A stretch of 64,000 nucleotides of DNA. Source: Niabella insulamsoli. GTDB lineage: Bacteria > Bacteroidota > Bacteroidia > Chitinophagales > Chitinophagaceae. The number at the start of each line of letters is the position of its first letter. Position 1 is the first letter of the stretch. Position numbers and translations under genes: made by a program. Location: contig NZ_CP190246.1 in assembly GCF_039652435.2 (NCBI RefSeq), positions 2,046,001 through 2,110,000 of the forward strand. The letters run 5' to 3'. The notes under the pieces were generated by a model. It had not been told where the DNA came from. It made no database searches and saw only the letters and a program-made list of their open reading frames with translations. Positions 9,481 to 16,697 of the stretch are shown here, one piece after another.

Positions 9481-10515
9481 ATGGGAAAAGGAAAAGAAAT
9501 AACGATATATGATCTCGCCAAAGAATTAAAAATATCTGTGGCAACGGTAAGCCGGGCCTTGGCTGATGATCCGGTGGTGAGCAAGAAAACCAAAAAGAAA
9601 ATATTTGAACTCGCCGAGAAAGTAGGATATCGAACCAATCATTTTGCCCGAAGCCTGAGAACCCAGGAAACACGCACTATTGGTTTTATGATCCATGAAC
9701 TGAACAGTAATTTTGCCAATTCGGTGTTGTTGGGTGTTGAAAAAATTGCGACCGAAGCGGGCTATGATTTGATTATTGCGCATTCCTCCGAAAGTTATGA
9801 TAAAGAAGTGGCCAATGCCAGGAATCTTTTTAATAAGCGAGTAGATGGGCTGATTGCGTCGCTATCTTTTGATACGAAAAAATTCGATCATTTCAAACAA
9901 TTCAAGGAAAAGGGCGTGCCGGTTATTTTTTTCGACCGTGTAGAAAAAAACAGCCAGAATACAGTCGTGGTAATTGATAATTATAAGTGCGGTTATGAAG
10001 CCACACAACATTTAATTCAGCAGGACTGCAAAAGGATTGCGCATATCACATCCAACCTGGGAAGAAATGTGTATGCTGATCGTTACCGGGGATATAAAGA
10101 CGCCCTCCGGGATCATCAATTAAAAGCCGACGACAAATTACTGATTGTAGATAATCTTTCTGAAAAAGCCGGTATCGATGCCGCGCGTCAGATAAGTGCG
10201 CTGAAACCCTTGCCAGATGGTGTTTTCATCACCAACGATTTTGTTGCAGCAGCGTTTATTAAAACTTTAAAGGAAGAAAAAATCAATGTACCGGAAGATA
10301 TTGCCGTAGTTGGGTTTAATAATGATGCCATTGCGCATTTGATAGAACCCGGACTTTCGACCATCAATTATCCTGGTATTGAAATGGGTGAAATTGCCGC
10401 GCGCACGCTTATCAATCATATTAAAGGCGTGAGCAACCTGCAGCAGATCAATACAGTAATTATAAACTCAGAATTGGTTATCCGGCAATCGTCGTTAAAA
10501 AAGAAAACAGTTTAA
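9481..10515 (+). CDS. LacI-family transcriptional regulator (probable xylose regulator)
   Basis: This 344-residue protein has the LacI helix-turn-helix at residues ~7-55 (TIYDLAKELKISVATVSRAL), followed by the hinge helix and a periplasmic-binding-protein-like effector domain (TIGFMIHELNSNF to the C-terminus). The effector domain has the usual blocks FFDRVEKN, DGVFITNDFVAAAFI and VGFNNDAIAHLIEPGLSTI. It lies directly downstream of xylAB in the same direction, and a LacI-type palindrome precedes xylA. Control of xylAB by a xylose-related ligand is therefore likely, though inferred. ATG at 9481 places the HTH at the normal distance from the start. Confidence 0.9.
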   Translation: MGKGKEITIYDLAKELKISVATVSRALADDPVVSKKTKKKIFELAEKVGYRTNHFARSLRTQETRTIGFMIHELNSNFANSVLLGVEKIATEAGYDLIIAHSSESYDKEVANARNLFNKRVDGLIASLSFDTKKFDHFKQFKEKGVPVIFFDRVEKNSQNTVVVIDNYKCGYEATQHLIQQDCKRIAHITSNLGRNVYADRYRGYKDALRDHQLKADDKLLIVDNLSEKAGIDAARQISALKPLPDGVFITNDFVAAAFIKTLKEEKINVPEDIAVVGFNNDAIAHLIEPGLSTINYPGIEMGEIAARTLINHIKGVSNLQQINTVIINSELVIRQSSLKKKTV

Positions 10516-10575
10516 CCAAATGATGGCTCAAACTGTTTTCTGAATTTTATAAGATAAGAAATCACAAAATGGATC

Positions 10576-10737
10576 CTAGGTACTTCTGCGTCCAAAAATC
10601 AAAGAGATAACAAACAGTACCAAGAATATAAAGAATAAGACTTTAGCAATTCCAGCGGCTGTAGAGGCGACACCGCCAAAACCGAATACAGCAGCAACGA
10701 TTGCCACCACCAGAAAAATAATTGACCACCTTAGCAT
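10576..10737 (-). CDS. Small DUF1328 membrane protein
   Basis: A 53-residue ORF reads MLRWSIIFLVVAIVAAVFGF, continues as GGVASTAAGIAKVLFFIFLV and ends in FGRRST. This is the DUF1328 (YtjA-like) pattern: two transmembrane helices joined by a Gly/Ala/Ser-rich turn, ending in a basic tail. The start has the characteristic MLRW. DUF1328 proteins are frequent near stress-response genes, and their function is not established. It is convergent with the LacI-family gene and monocistronic. I am confident it is real because the family pattern covers its full length. Confidence 0.9.
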   Translation of the reverse strand: MLRWSIIFLVVAIVAAVFGFGGVASTAAGIAKVLFFIFLVLFVISLIFGRRST

Positions 10738-11210
10738 AATCGTGAGTTTAAAAGGTTAATAAAAAGGTTATGTACGATATAAGGCAAGAACTATTCCAAA
10801 CATAACGGTAGGAGTTGCAAATGTATCTACTTAACATAATGTAAATTATAGGAAAAATGACGGCTGTGTTTTTTTGTACTGCTATTGAACTTTTGATTTT
10901 CGATCAGTTCGGCTCTTGTGGTTTGTCCTATAATGAGTCGTTATGTCTGTGGGCTGCAAATCAGGTTTGCGGACCGCAAGAATAGTTATACAACATTGAA
11001 ATTTGGTTTTGAAAATACATTAGTGCAGCCCTTTGCGGGTAAATAGCCGTAGTGGCAGGCGCTCCATGGTCTGGTCAAAACTCCTGTGTCGAACTGAACT
11101 TACACAGGAAGTTTTTACTGCACCCATATTCACGCTGTGTTTATAGCGTCTTTAAAATTTTTGCTTTTTTTGCAAATGCTTCTTTTTTATGGTCGCTCGC
11201 GGTTGTTATC

Positions 11211-11236
11211 GTTCTTTTGCCTTGATGCAAAAGAAC
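11211..11236. repeat. Hairpin in repeat copy 1
   Basis: GTTCTTTTGC and GCAAAAGAAC form a perfect 10-bp stem around CTTGAT. An alternative stem, GCCTTGAT (11219-11226) with ATCAAGGC (11243-11250), excludes the first. The same pair is in copy 2 at 18186-18211. Confidence 0.8.
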
Positions 11237-11455
11237 CAAAAAATCAAGGCTGTGAAAAAATTGGCTAAAAATTGCACAGGAAGCCTAAACCCGCCGAACT
11301 CGCCCGAAAACTCATTATAAATTATAGAGCGTGCTGGGCTCAAACAGCGGCGGCTTTTCCGTACCAAGGCACGGACGGCTTCCTGCACAATTTTCTTCAC
11401 GCCATTTTTTCAAAGGCCGGTCCCGCCAACCAAAATATTCAGCTATCATTTTGCT

Positions 11456-11481
11456 CCACTTTTTGGACAAGCAAAAAGTGG
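11456..11481. repeat. Hairpin at the end of repeat copy 1
   Basis: CCACTTTTTG and CAAAAAGTGG form a perfect 10-bp stem with loop GACAAG. The identical hairpin ends copy 2 (18548-18573). It may act as a terminator or as an element end. Confidence 0.8.
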
Positions 11482-11626
11482 AAAAGAAATAAGCTACTTA
11501 ACATAATGTTCATACCTACACAATCTCTATCTGTTCCCTTTGAAACCTCTCCTGCAGGGCTTCAGTTTCCTACAAAAATTGATTGTGTGTTACATCCAAA
11601 ACGCTTGTATTTTATGTATCTTTAGG

Positions 11627-11659
11627 CTTGCATAATCTAATTTGAAAAAACTAAATTTG
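11627..11659 (+). promoter_or_regulatory. Promoter of the XRE regulator remnant
   Basis: CTTG at 11627-11630, a 21-bp spacer and TAAATTTG at 11652-11659 match the Bacteroidota -33/-7 pattern. The ATG is only 6 bp downstream, so the transcript would be nearly leaderless. Confidence 0.5.
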
Positions 11660-11664
11660 CTCCT

Positions 11665-12068
11665 ATGACAACACATACTGCTATGCCGAACCACAAAGTA
11701 CATGAAGGCCGCAACATTAAACGTTTTCGCGAAAACAAGACGCCCTGGCTTTTGACCTTAACATGAGCCAGCAAGCCATATCCTTGATCGAGCAAAAAGA
11801 AACAATTGATACTCCCCTACTCCAGCAGATTTCTGCTATTTTGAAAATACCGGTGGAGGCGATTCAGAATTTTGATGAGGAACAGGCGATCACTGTAATT
11901 TCAAATACAATCAATAATAACGATAATGCTACGATGACTAATCCGGCAGTATTCAATTATCAACCAAGTTTCAATCCTGTTGATAAGATGGTGGAGCTTT
12001 ACGAACGTATGCTACAGCAGCAAAGGGAGATGATTGATGAATTAAAGAAATTAGTGGAGAGAAAATAA
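11665..12068 (+). pseudogene. Frameshifted XRE-family regulator
   Basis: The frame from ATG 11665 reads MTTHTAMPNHKVHEGRNIKR, then FREN, and then runs out of frame to a stop at 11764-11766. From about 11732 a different frame reads KQDALAFDLNMSQQAISLIEQKE and continues to the stop at 12066. In related Bacteroidota XRE proteins, as I recall them, FREMLGVKQDALAFDL is continuous. The join at 11731-11734 thus looks like a deletion of about 14 bp, which removes the end of the first HTH helix and shifts the frame. The remaining 101-residue ORF from ATG 11763 lacks the first helices but keeps the C-terminal coiled-coil-like part (LYERMLQQQREMIDELKKLV). It is probably inactive as an intact DNA-binding protein. 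Confidence 0.75.
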
Positions 12069-12074
12069 TATTTA

Positions 12075-12082
12075 TATTTTTG
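12075..12082 (+). promoter_or_regulatory. -7 box for the retron operon
   Basis: TATTTTTG matches TAnnTTTG. The expected transcript start falls at about 12088, just after the first ATG of the following frame (12085). This supports the internal ATG at 12202 as the true start of the effector. Confidence 0.45.
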
Positions 12083-12201
12083 GCATGTCCCTTCGTCGGG
12101 CTATCCGCTACTACTCCGCCACAATGCCCACCGCACAAGAGCTTCAGTGGGGTATTCGCTACTATTCCTCACGCGAAATAATATATAGAAATTATGTTCT
12201 A

Positions 12202-13455
12202 ATGCAAAAAGGTAAAGTAATTATTCAAAAGGAGCAAGTAGATCAGATAGATAATATCTGTAAAAAGCTGCATAACACCTTAACACCACTTCAAATTAGG
12301 AATTGGCTTGAAAATTTTTTGCCAGAAGAATTTCCAACGGCCTTGAGAGTAATAGAAAATCTAAAATACTTTACTTTAGAAGAAATTATAAACGAATACG
12401 ATCAATCCTTAAGAAGGATATTGGATAATGCCGATGAGAAAGAGAAAATGTTTCTTCATGGCCTAGGAAAGTTTGGAAAAAGTGGAAGCAGCATGATTTA
12501 TTTTGTACGACAAACACCTACGTACAAAAGCAATGAAGAAAGGTTTAAAATATTAGATAATCCTGATAAATTAGCAGAGAAAGGAGTAAATAATAACACA
12601 CTTGTTTTGATTGACGATATTATTGGTTCTGGCAAGTCACTCATGACATATTATAGAGAGCAGATTAAGTTCCAATTCGCTAAAAAAGCTACATTAAATA
12701 TAAAAATATTGGTCTTATGCGTTGCCTACATGAAAGAGTCACTTACCGTTCTTAAAGAAGGAATGCCCGATGCAATAATATACGGAACGCAGTATGTTAA
12801 GGCATTTGCTTCTGGTTCGTCTGTTTTTGGTTATCGGCCTAAAATGCTGCCGGTAAGGGAGCTGTGTTACCATTATGGGAAAAATCTCTTTTCAAAAAAA
12901 GATTGGAAAACTGGAAAAACAGAAATTCATCCGTTAGGCTTTAATAAATCTCAATCGCTTATTGTTTTTGCCCATTCAGTTCCTAACAATACGTTACCAA
13001 TTATTTGGTCATCAAAAAATGACTGGTTCCCTTTATATCCTAGAAATGCTGATGGTAAAGTTTCAAGGGTGAAAGAATTTCAGAAAGAAACATGGTTATG
13101 GATAAATATTGCATATAAACTTGGGATTTTCAAGACAAGTAATACAGAAAGCATTTATACCAAGAATATTGATTTTTCTATTTTAGCAATTGTTAGACTA
13201 AAAAAACAAAAACGTATTATACCTATTATTTGTCAGATTCTTGGTATAACTTTAAATCAATATAATGAAATAATTACTATAGGTAAAGAAAGAAATATTT
13301 TTGACTTAAATGATGGCCTTACAGAATATGGATTAGCTGTATATGAAAAGATAAAAAAATCATTAAAAATTCATCATCAAGAAGGAAAACGAGAAAAATA
13401 CAATCTAAAGCAAATAGATCAATATGTACCTAAGAAATTCCTGGGAAAGACATAA
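12202..13455 (+). CDS. Retron-associated phosphoribosyltransferase-like effector
   Basis: The protein has 417 residues from this ATG. The frame is open 39 codons further up, to ATG 12085, but that extension (MSLRRAIRYYSATMPTAQEL...) looks like translated intergenic DNA and starts upstream of the predicted transcript start. Around 13 kb-scale position 12604-12640 the protein reads LVLIDDIIGSGKSLMTYY, the PRPP-binding loop of phosphoribosyltransferase-like folds (hydrophobic-DD-hydrophobic-GSGKS). The last ~130 residues (ILAIVRLKKQKRIIPIICQI and on to LTEYGLAVYEKIKK) resemble a winged helix. It is followed by a retron RNA and a reverse transcriptase, and effectors with ribosyl- or phosphoribosyltransferase-like plus DNA-binding domains are known from retrons. 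By analogy it would be a toxin held in check by the msDNA complex and released on phage attack. DNA is clearly more AT-rich than the host genes. Confidence 0.8.
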   Translation: MQKGKVIIQKEQVDQIDNICKKLHNTLTPLQIRNWLENFLPEEFPTALRVIENLKYFTLEEIINEYDQSLRRILDNADEKEKMFLHGLGKFGKSGSSMIYFVRQTPTYKSNEERFKILDNPDKLAEKGVNNNTLVLIDDIIGSGKSLMTYYREQIKFQFAKKATLNIKILVLCVAYMKESLTVLKEGMPDAIIYGTQYVKAFASGSSVFGYRPKMLPVRELCYHYGKNLFSKKDWKTGKTEIHPLGFNKSQSLIVFAHSVPNNTLPIIWSSKNDWFPLYPRNADGKVSRVKEFQKETWLWINIAYKLGIFKTSNTESIYTKNIDFSILAIVRLKKQKRIIPIICQILGITLNQYNEIITIGKERNIFDLNDGLTEYGLAVYEKIKKSLKIHHQEGKREKYNLKQIDQYVPKKFLGKT

Positions 13456-13613
13456 GTTAATTAGCTTTTCTCTTTGAGATAACTTGTCCCTTGGACAAGG
13501 AGATTCTAAAGCTACTTTATACTAATGTATGTGTAACACGGCTTACGCACACACCCACGCTGCTGTTACACATACATCACTAAACGTGATAATTCAAAAA
13601 TGAGTAATTAACT
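13455..13613 (+). ncRNA. Retron msr-msd RNA
   Basis: The whole gap between effector and reverse transcriptase has the plan of a retron RNA. The 5' end AGTTAATTA (13455-13463, a1) is the exact complement of TAATTAACT (13605-13613, a2), which ends at the base before the RT start codon. After a1 comes TTAGC, the usual context of the branching guanosine, here G13464. The msr part has stems TCTC/GAGA (13469-13479) and CTTGTCC/GGACAAG (13483-13499). The msd part has a perfect 14-bp stem, ATGTATGTGTAACA (13525-13538) with TGTTACACATACAT (13564-13577), around a 25-nt loop, then ATCAC/GTGAT (13576-13590). The effector stop codon overlaps a1 by one base. Confidence 0.92.
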
Positions 13614-14699
13614 ATGTCTTTTTCCCAGGATCTTTTTACACGTATAGCATTAGAGGCAGGACATACTCAAGCCTTTATTGACGATTGTATTACCTACGCA
13701 AATAATCTTGAAGCAAAAGGGTTACCCGTCATTTTTTCAACCTCGCATTTAAGTCAATTACTTGATGTGGACATTAGAAATTTAATTGATTTTAGATCCT
13801 TTTACTATAAATTTTATCGAATAAAGAAAAAAAATGGAAAAGGATTTAGACAAATTGTTGTTCCATATAGCAATTTGAAAGCCGTTCAACGATTTATAAA
13901 CGAAGAAATTTTAAATAAGATACCGTCGCATAGTTGTGCGTATGGCTTTAAGCAGAACAAATCAATTTTACATAATGCTACACCTCACAAAAATGCAAAA
14001 GCAATTTTAAATATCGATTTACTGAAATTTTTTGATTCTATTTCAGAGAGAAGAGTTAGCGGTATTTTTAAAGCTATGGGTTATAGTAAAAACCTATCAG
14101 TAGTTCTTGCACAATTAACCACAGTTGTTTTACCTTCTGATTACCTAGATACTTTTTCTGACAAAGAGGTTAAAGCATATAAAAGGCTTATAAAGGATGG
14201 AGAACCCGTATTACCTCAGGGAGCCCCAACAAGTCCAGCCTTATCAAATCTGATTCTTTATAGAGTTGATAAAAGATTGCACGCATTAGCCTTAAAAAGG
14301 GGTATAGAATACTCACGTTATGCCGATGATCTTACATTCTCTGGTGATATTGAAAAATTGCCTAAGCTTACATTGATAGCACGTATAATTAAAGATGAAG
14401 GGTTCAATATTAATTGGAATAAGGTAGGTGTATATAAAAAAGGAAGAAAACAAATGGTGACCGGATTAACTGTTTCAAACGATGTACATGTCCATCGAAC
14501 CTTTAAAAAAGAAGTAAAAAAGCATATTTTTTGTTGTAGAAAATTTGGAGTAACAGAGCATCTGAAATTCCTTAAGATTGAGAAAATCGGATTTTATAAA
14601 GAATGGTTATTAGGTAAAATTAATTACATTAAGTCAATAGAACCCAAAACAGGACAATTACTGACAGACTCCTTCAATAAAATCACATGGCCAATATAA
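13614..14699 (+). CDS. Retron reverse transcriptase
   Basis: A 361-residue reverse transcriptase that would copy the msd RNA just upstream into a branched RNA-DNA molecule (msDNA). All retron hallmarks are visible: ILNIDLLKFFDSI (first catalytic Asp, about D135), QGAPTSPALSN (202-212), the catalytic YADD at 236-239, the retron-specific NAxxH motif as NATPH at 121-125, and the VTG motif at 282-284. The length is normal for a retron RT without fused domains. The start codon follows the a2 repeat directly. The downstream gene begins 3 bp after the stop, so the two are surely co-transcribed. Codon use is AT-rich, like the other island genes. Confidence 0.95.
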   Translation: MSFSQDLFTRIALEAGHTQAFIDDCITYANNLEAKGLPVIFSTSHLSQLLDVDIRNLIDFRSFYYKFYRIKKKNGKGFRQIVVPYSNLKAVQRFINEEILNKIPSHSCAYGFKQNKSILHNATPHKNAKAILNIDLLKFFDSISERRVSGIFKAMGYSKNLSVVLAQLTTVVLPSDYLDTFSDKEVKAYKRLIKDGEPVLPQGAPTSPALSNLILYRVDKRLHALALKRGIEYSRYADDLTFSGDIEKLPKLTLIARIIKDEGFNINWNKVGVYKKGRKQMVTGLTVSNDVHVHRTFKKEVKKHIFCCRKFGVTEHLKFLKIEKIGFYKEWLLGKINYIKSIEPKTGQLLTDSFNKITWPI

Positions 14700-14702
14700 T
14701 AC

Positions 14703-15413
14703 ATGGATAAGAAAAAACAGATTGAACGTTACCAACTTGAAAAGTTCGTTTCAAACAAAAAACTGAAATTTTTGGTTTATGATATAGAAAATTCAGAAAC
14801 CCCAGATTTTGTAGTAAACATCAATAAAAAACTAATTTCGATAGAACACACTCGGCTCATTAATCCAAAACTTCAGCAAGTAGAGCAATATAAGGATCGG
14901 ATTATAAAGAATGCCCAAAAGAAGTTTGAGGAAAAATACTCAGCTAAACTTTATGCTTTACTCACTTTTAGAAACATTCTGCTTAAAGCAGGGAAAATAG
15001 AAGAAGAAAAATATACTGATGAAGTTTTTAATTTGATAGAACGAATTTATCTTAATAATAGAAAATTTGAATTTCGTATTTCATCTAATCGACGCAAAGA
15101 AAAAGTGTCCCCTACCATAGAAAGCTTTTCTGTCGATAATACACAAAATTTTAGCCATTGGCAACATTTCGGAGCTTATTTAGTTGAATGGATTGATATG
15201 AAATGGCTTCAAAACATCATTACAAAAAAAGAAAATAATATTGCAAAATATCCTAAGAATTATGATGAAAATTGGCTGCTTTTAGTTTCCGATTTTGGCA
15301 CTGAAGCATCTGCTAACAGAGCCGATTTTATTGATTTTTCTGTTATACACTCGAAGTTTGATAAAATTTATCTTTTTAGTTACATGGAAGATAACGTAAC
15401 GATAATAAAATGA
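14703..15413 (+). CDS. Third retron-operon gene, possible PD-(D/E)XK-like nuclease
   Basis: This 236-residue protein starts 3 bp after the reverse transcriptase stop and ends at a strong terminator, so it belongs to the retron transcript. Its family is not recognised with certainty. Residues ~26-52 read FLVYDIENSETPDFVVNINK, then KLISIEHTRL. This has the form of a restriction-nuclease core, with an Asp in PDF at the end of one strand, then a hairpin and IE-x-T on the next strand. Thr replaces the usual Lys of (D/E)xK, as in some diverged members. The rest is basic and helical (VEQYKDRIIKNAQKKFEEKY), with a C-terminal strand-rich part. It could be a second effector, a processing nuclease or a regulator. 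No transmembrane segment or signal peptide is seen. Confidence 0.6.
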   Translation: MDKKKQIERYQLEKFVSNKKLKFLVYDIENSETPDFVVNINKKLISIEHTRLINPKLQQVEQYKDRIIKNAQKKFEEKYSAKLYALLTFRNILLKAGKIEEEKYTDEVFNLIERIYLNNRKFEFRISSNRRKEKVSPTIESFSVDNTQNFSHWQHFGAYLVEWIDMKWLQNIITKKENNIAKYPKNYDENWLLLVSDFGTEASANRADFIDFSVIHSKFDKIYLFSYMEDNVTIIK

Positions 15414-15415
15414 TT

Positions 15416-15445
15416 AAAAGAGGGTAATTACCCTCTTTTTTTTTG
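15416..15445. terminator. Perfectly palindromic terminator ending the retron operon
   Basis: A 24-bp perfect palindrome centred on GGGTAATTACCC (15416-15439) is followed by a run of T. It can work in both directions. Its core differs in one base from the palindrome on the next promoter (15475-15486). Confidence 0.85.
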
Positions 15446-15486
15446 TTTTATTAAAGAATTTGATTTAATTTTGAGGGTAAATACCC
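15442..15486 (+). promoter_or_regulatory. Promoter and probable operator of the ImmA/IrrE gene
   Basis: TTTG at 15442-15445, a 20-bp spacer and TAATTTTG at 15466-15473 form a textbook Bacteroidota promoter. Two bases on lies GGGTAAATACCC (15475-15486), with perfect 5-bp arms around AA, positioned over the expected transcript start. The start codon follows at 15493. A related palindrome with core GGGTAATTACCC lies at 15422-15433, just before the -33 box. The pair looks like a binding site for the HTH domain encoded next, which is inference. Confidence 0.7.
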
Positions 15487-15492
15487 GTTGTT

Positions 15493-16686
15493 TTGGAAAG
15501 CTTCGACATAAATTCCTTATTAAATTCAGTTTTTGACAGTCAGCCTAGTGCTGATATCAAAGCCTTGTTTGAGCGAAAGCTGGAACAGTATGGCATTACT
15601 AAAACGAAAGCATTAAAGCTATTAAACATAGACAAGGATGTTTTTGATGAAGTAATTGCAGGTACTGCCAAGCAGCCTAATTTGATTCATGTAGTAAAGC
15701 TGGCTGAATTTTTAGAAATAGATATTAATAGCTTTATAAAGGTTGTTTTGAACAACCAAAGCACTGATAATATTGCCTCGATAGATAGTGCGCGCAAAGC
15801 CACTTTTTTATTAAAAAACTTTGATGTAAAAACCCTAACCAAACTTGGCTTTTTTCACAGTAATGATGATGTAGATGCACTGGTTGAAAAAGTACTGACC
15901 TTTTTTGGATTTTCTTCCATACAGGAATTTGAAGACCAGCTTGAAGAACCTTTATACAGTCGGACTAAAAGAAATTTTTCGGATAAGATGAAGGACTTTT
16001 GGATCAAGTCAGCTTATCAAACTTTTAAAGTAATCAATAATCCTAACGACTATGATCGAAATCGGTTAAAGGATTTAATTGTAAAAATTAAGCCTTATTC
16101 ACAAGATGTAGATAATGGGCTTTTTATAGTGTGCAAGGCTTTGTATAACGTGGGCGTAACGGTGATTTTCCAAGACTACTTGTCGACTACACAAGTTAGA
16201 GGTGGTACATTTATCGTTAATGGAAAACCTTGTATTGTACTAACAGATTTTAACAAAAAATATCCCACTATCTGGTTTACCCTGTTGCACGAGCTGCATC
16301 ATGTTTTGTTTGATTTCGAGTTTATAGAAACAACCCGTTTTCATTTAACAGGAGATGATGATTTATTTCTGATTGAGGAAAAAGCTAATGCATTTCCAAG
16401 AGATTTGTTCCTTTCGGTCGATAAATTTCATTACATTAAAAAGTATATTCATAATCCTTATTTGGTATCAAAGTTTGCAAGGGAGAACGAAATTCACGAA
16501 TCTATTGTGTATTCCTTTTTTACCTGGTATCAGGATGAGCTTTATGGGAAAAAATACCACGCTGCTTTTAAAGAGTTCTATCCTGATTATAAAGAAGCAT
16601 TAAAAAAACTGAATCCAATATCTTGGAATGACACAAGCATAAAAGAAACCAGCGAAAGAATTAAAGAGATTTTAGAAATTAAATAA
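15493..16686 (+). CDS. HTH-ImmA/IrrE family metallo-endopeptidase
   Basis: A 397-residue cytoplasmic protein. Residues ~25-82 (KLEQYGITKTKALKLLNIDK, then a helix around PNLIHVVKLAEFLEIDINSF) look like an XRE-type DNA-binding domain. The C-terminal half is an ImmA/IrrE (M78) peptidase with zinc motif HELHH at 266-270 and a downstream Glu in EEKANAFPRDLF (~290) as third ligand. Family members cleave repressors, as in ICEBs1 ImmA, or belong to toxin-antitoxin-like pairs. It starts at TTG 15493, 6 bp after a palindrome covering the transcript start, which suggests autoregulation. The next gene follows after 11 bp. Its place behind the retron indicates a second defence or mobile-element module. 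Confidence 0.85.
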   Translation: MESFDINSLLNSVFDSQPSADIKALFERKLEQYGITKTKALKLLNIDKDVFDEVIAGTAKQPNLIHVVKLAEFLEIDINSFIKVVLNNQSTDNIASIDSARKATFLLKNFDVKTLTKLGFFHSNDDVDALVEKVLTFFGFSSIQEFEDQLEEPLYSRTKRNFSDKMKDFWIKSAYQTFKVINNPNDYDRNRLKDLIVKIKPYSQDVDNGLFIVCKALYNVGVTVIFQDYLSTTQVRGGTFIVNGKPCIVLTDFNKKYPTIWFTLLHELHHVLFDFEFIETTRFHLTGDDDLFLIEEKANAFPRDLFLSVDKFHYIKKYIHNPYLVSKFARENEIHESIVYSFFTWYQDELYGKKYHAAFKEFYPDYKEALKKLNPISWNDTSIKETSERIKEILEIK

Positions 16687-16697
16687 CCCCTACTATT

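Larger units (their letters stand above)
10827..11509. repeat. Long direct repeat, copy 1 (left edge of accessory island)
   Basis: Positions 10843-11449 match 17818-18428 with only about 15 differences counted by eye. The match resumes at 11450-11509 versus 18541-18600, after a stretch of about 110 bp found only in copy 2. Copy 1 is itself bracketed by a perfect 16-bp direct repeat, CTACTTAACATAATGT, at 10827-10842 and 11494-11509. It contains several strong hairpins. Two overlapping ORFs, one per strand, are low-complexity translations of the repeat and I do not regard them as genes. This accounts for most of the geneless stretch 10738-11664. The remainder (11510-11650) shows weaker continued similarity to 18601-18665. 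Confidence 0.9.

Noticed and set aside
11206..11625. ORFs on both strands inside repeat copy 1 (64 and 117 codons)
   Set aside because: They overlap each other, follow the repeat, are broken differently in copy 2, and read as low-complexity basic/aromatic sequence. They are more likely translations of a structured non-coding repeat.
13525..13577. Possible terminator or CRISPR-like repeat
   Set aside because: The 14-bp stem has no T run and no repeats around it. Its position between effector and RT with paired a1/a2 ends identifies it as the msd of a retron.
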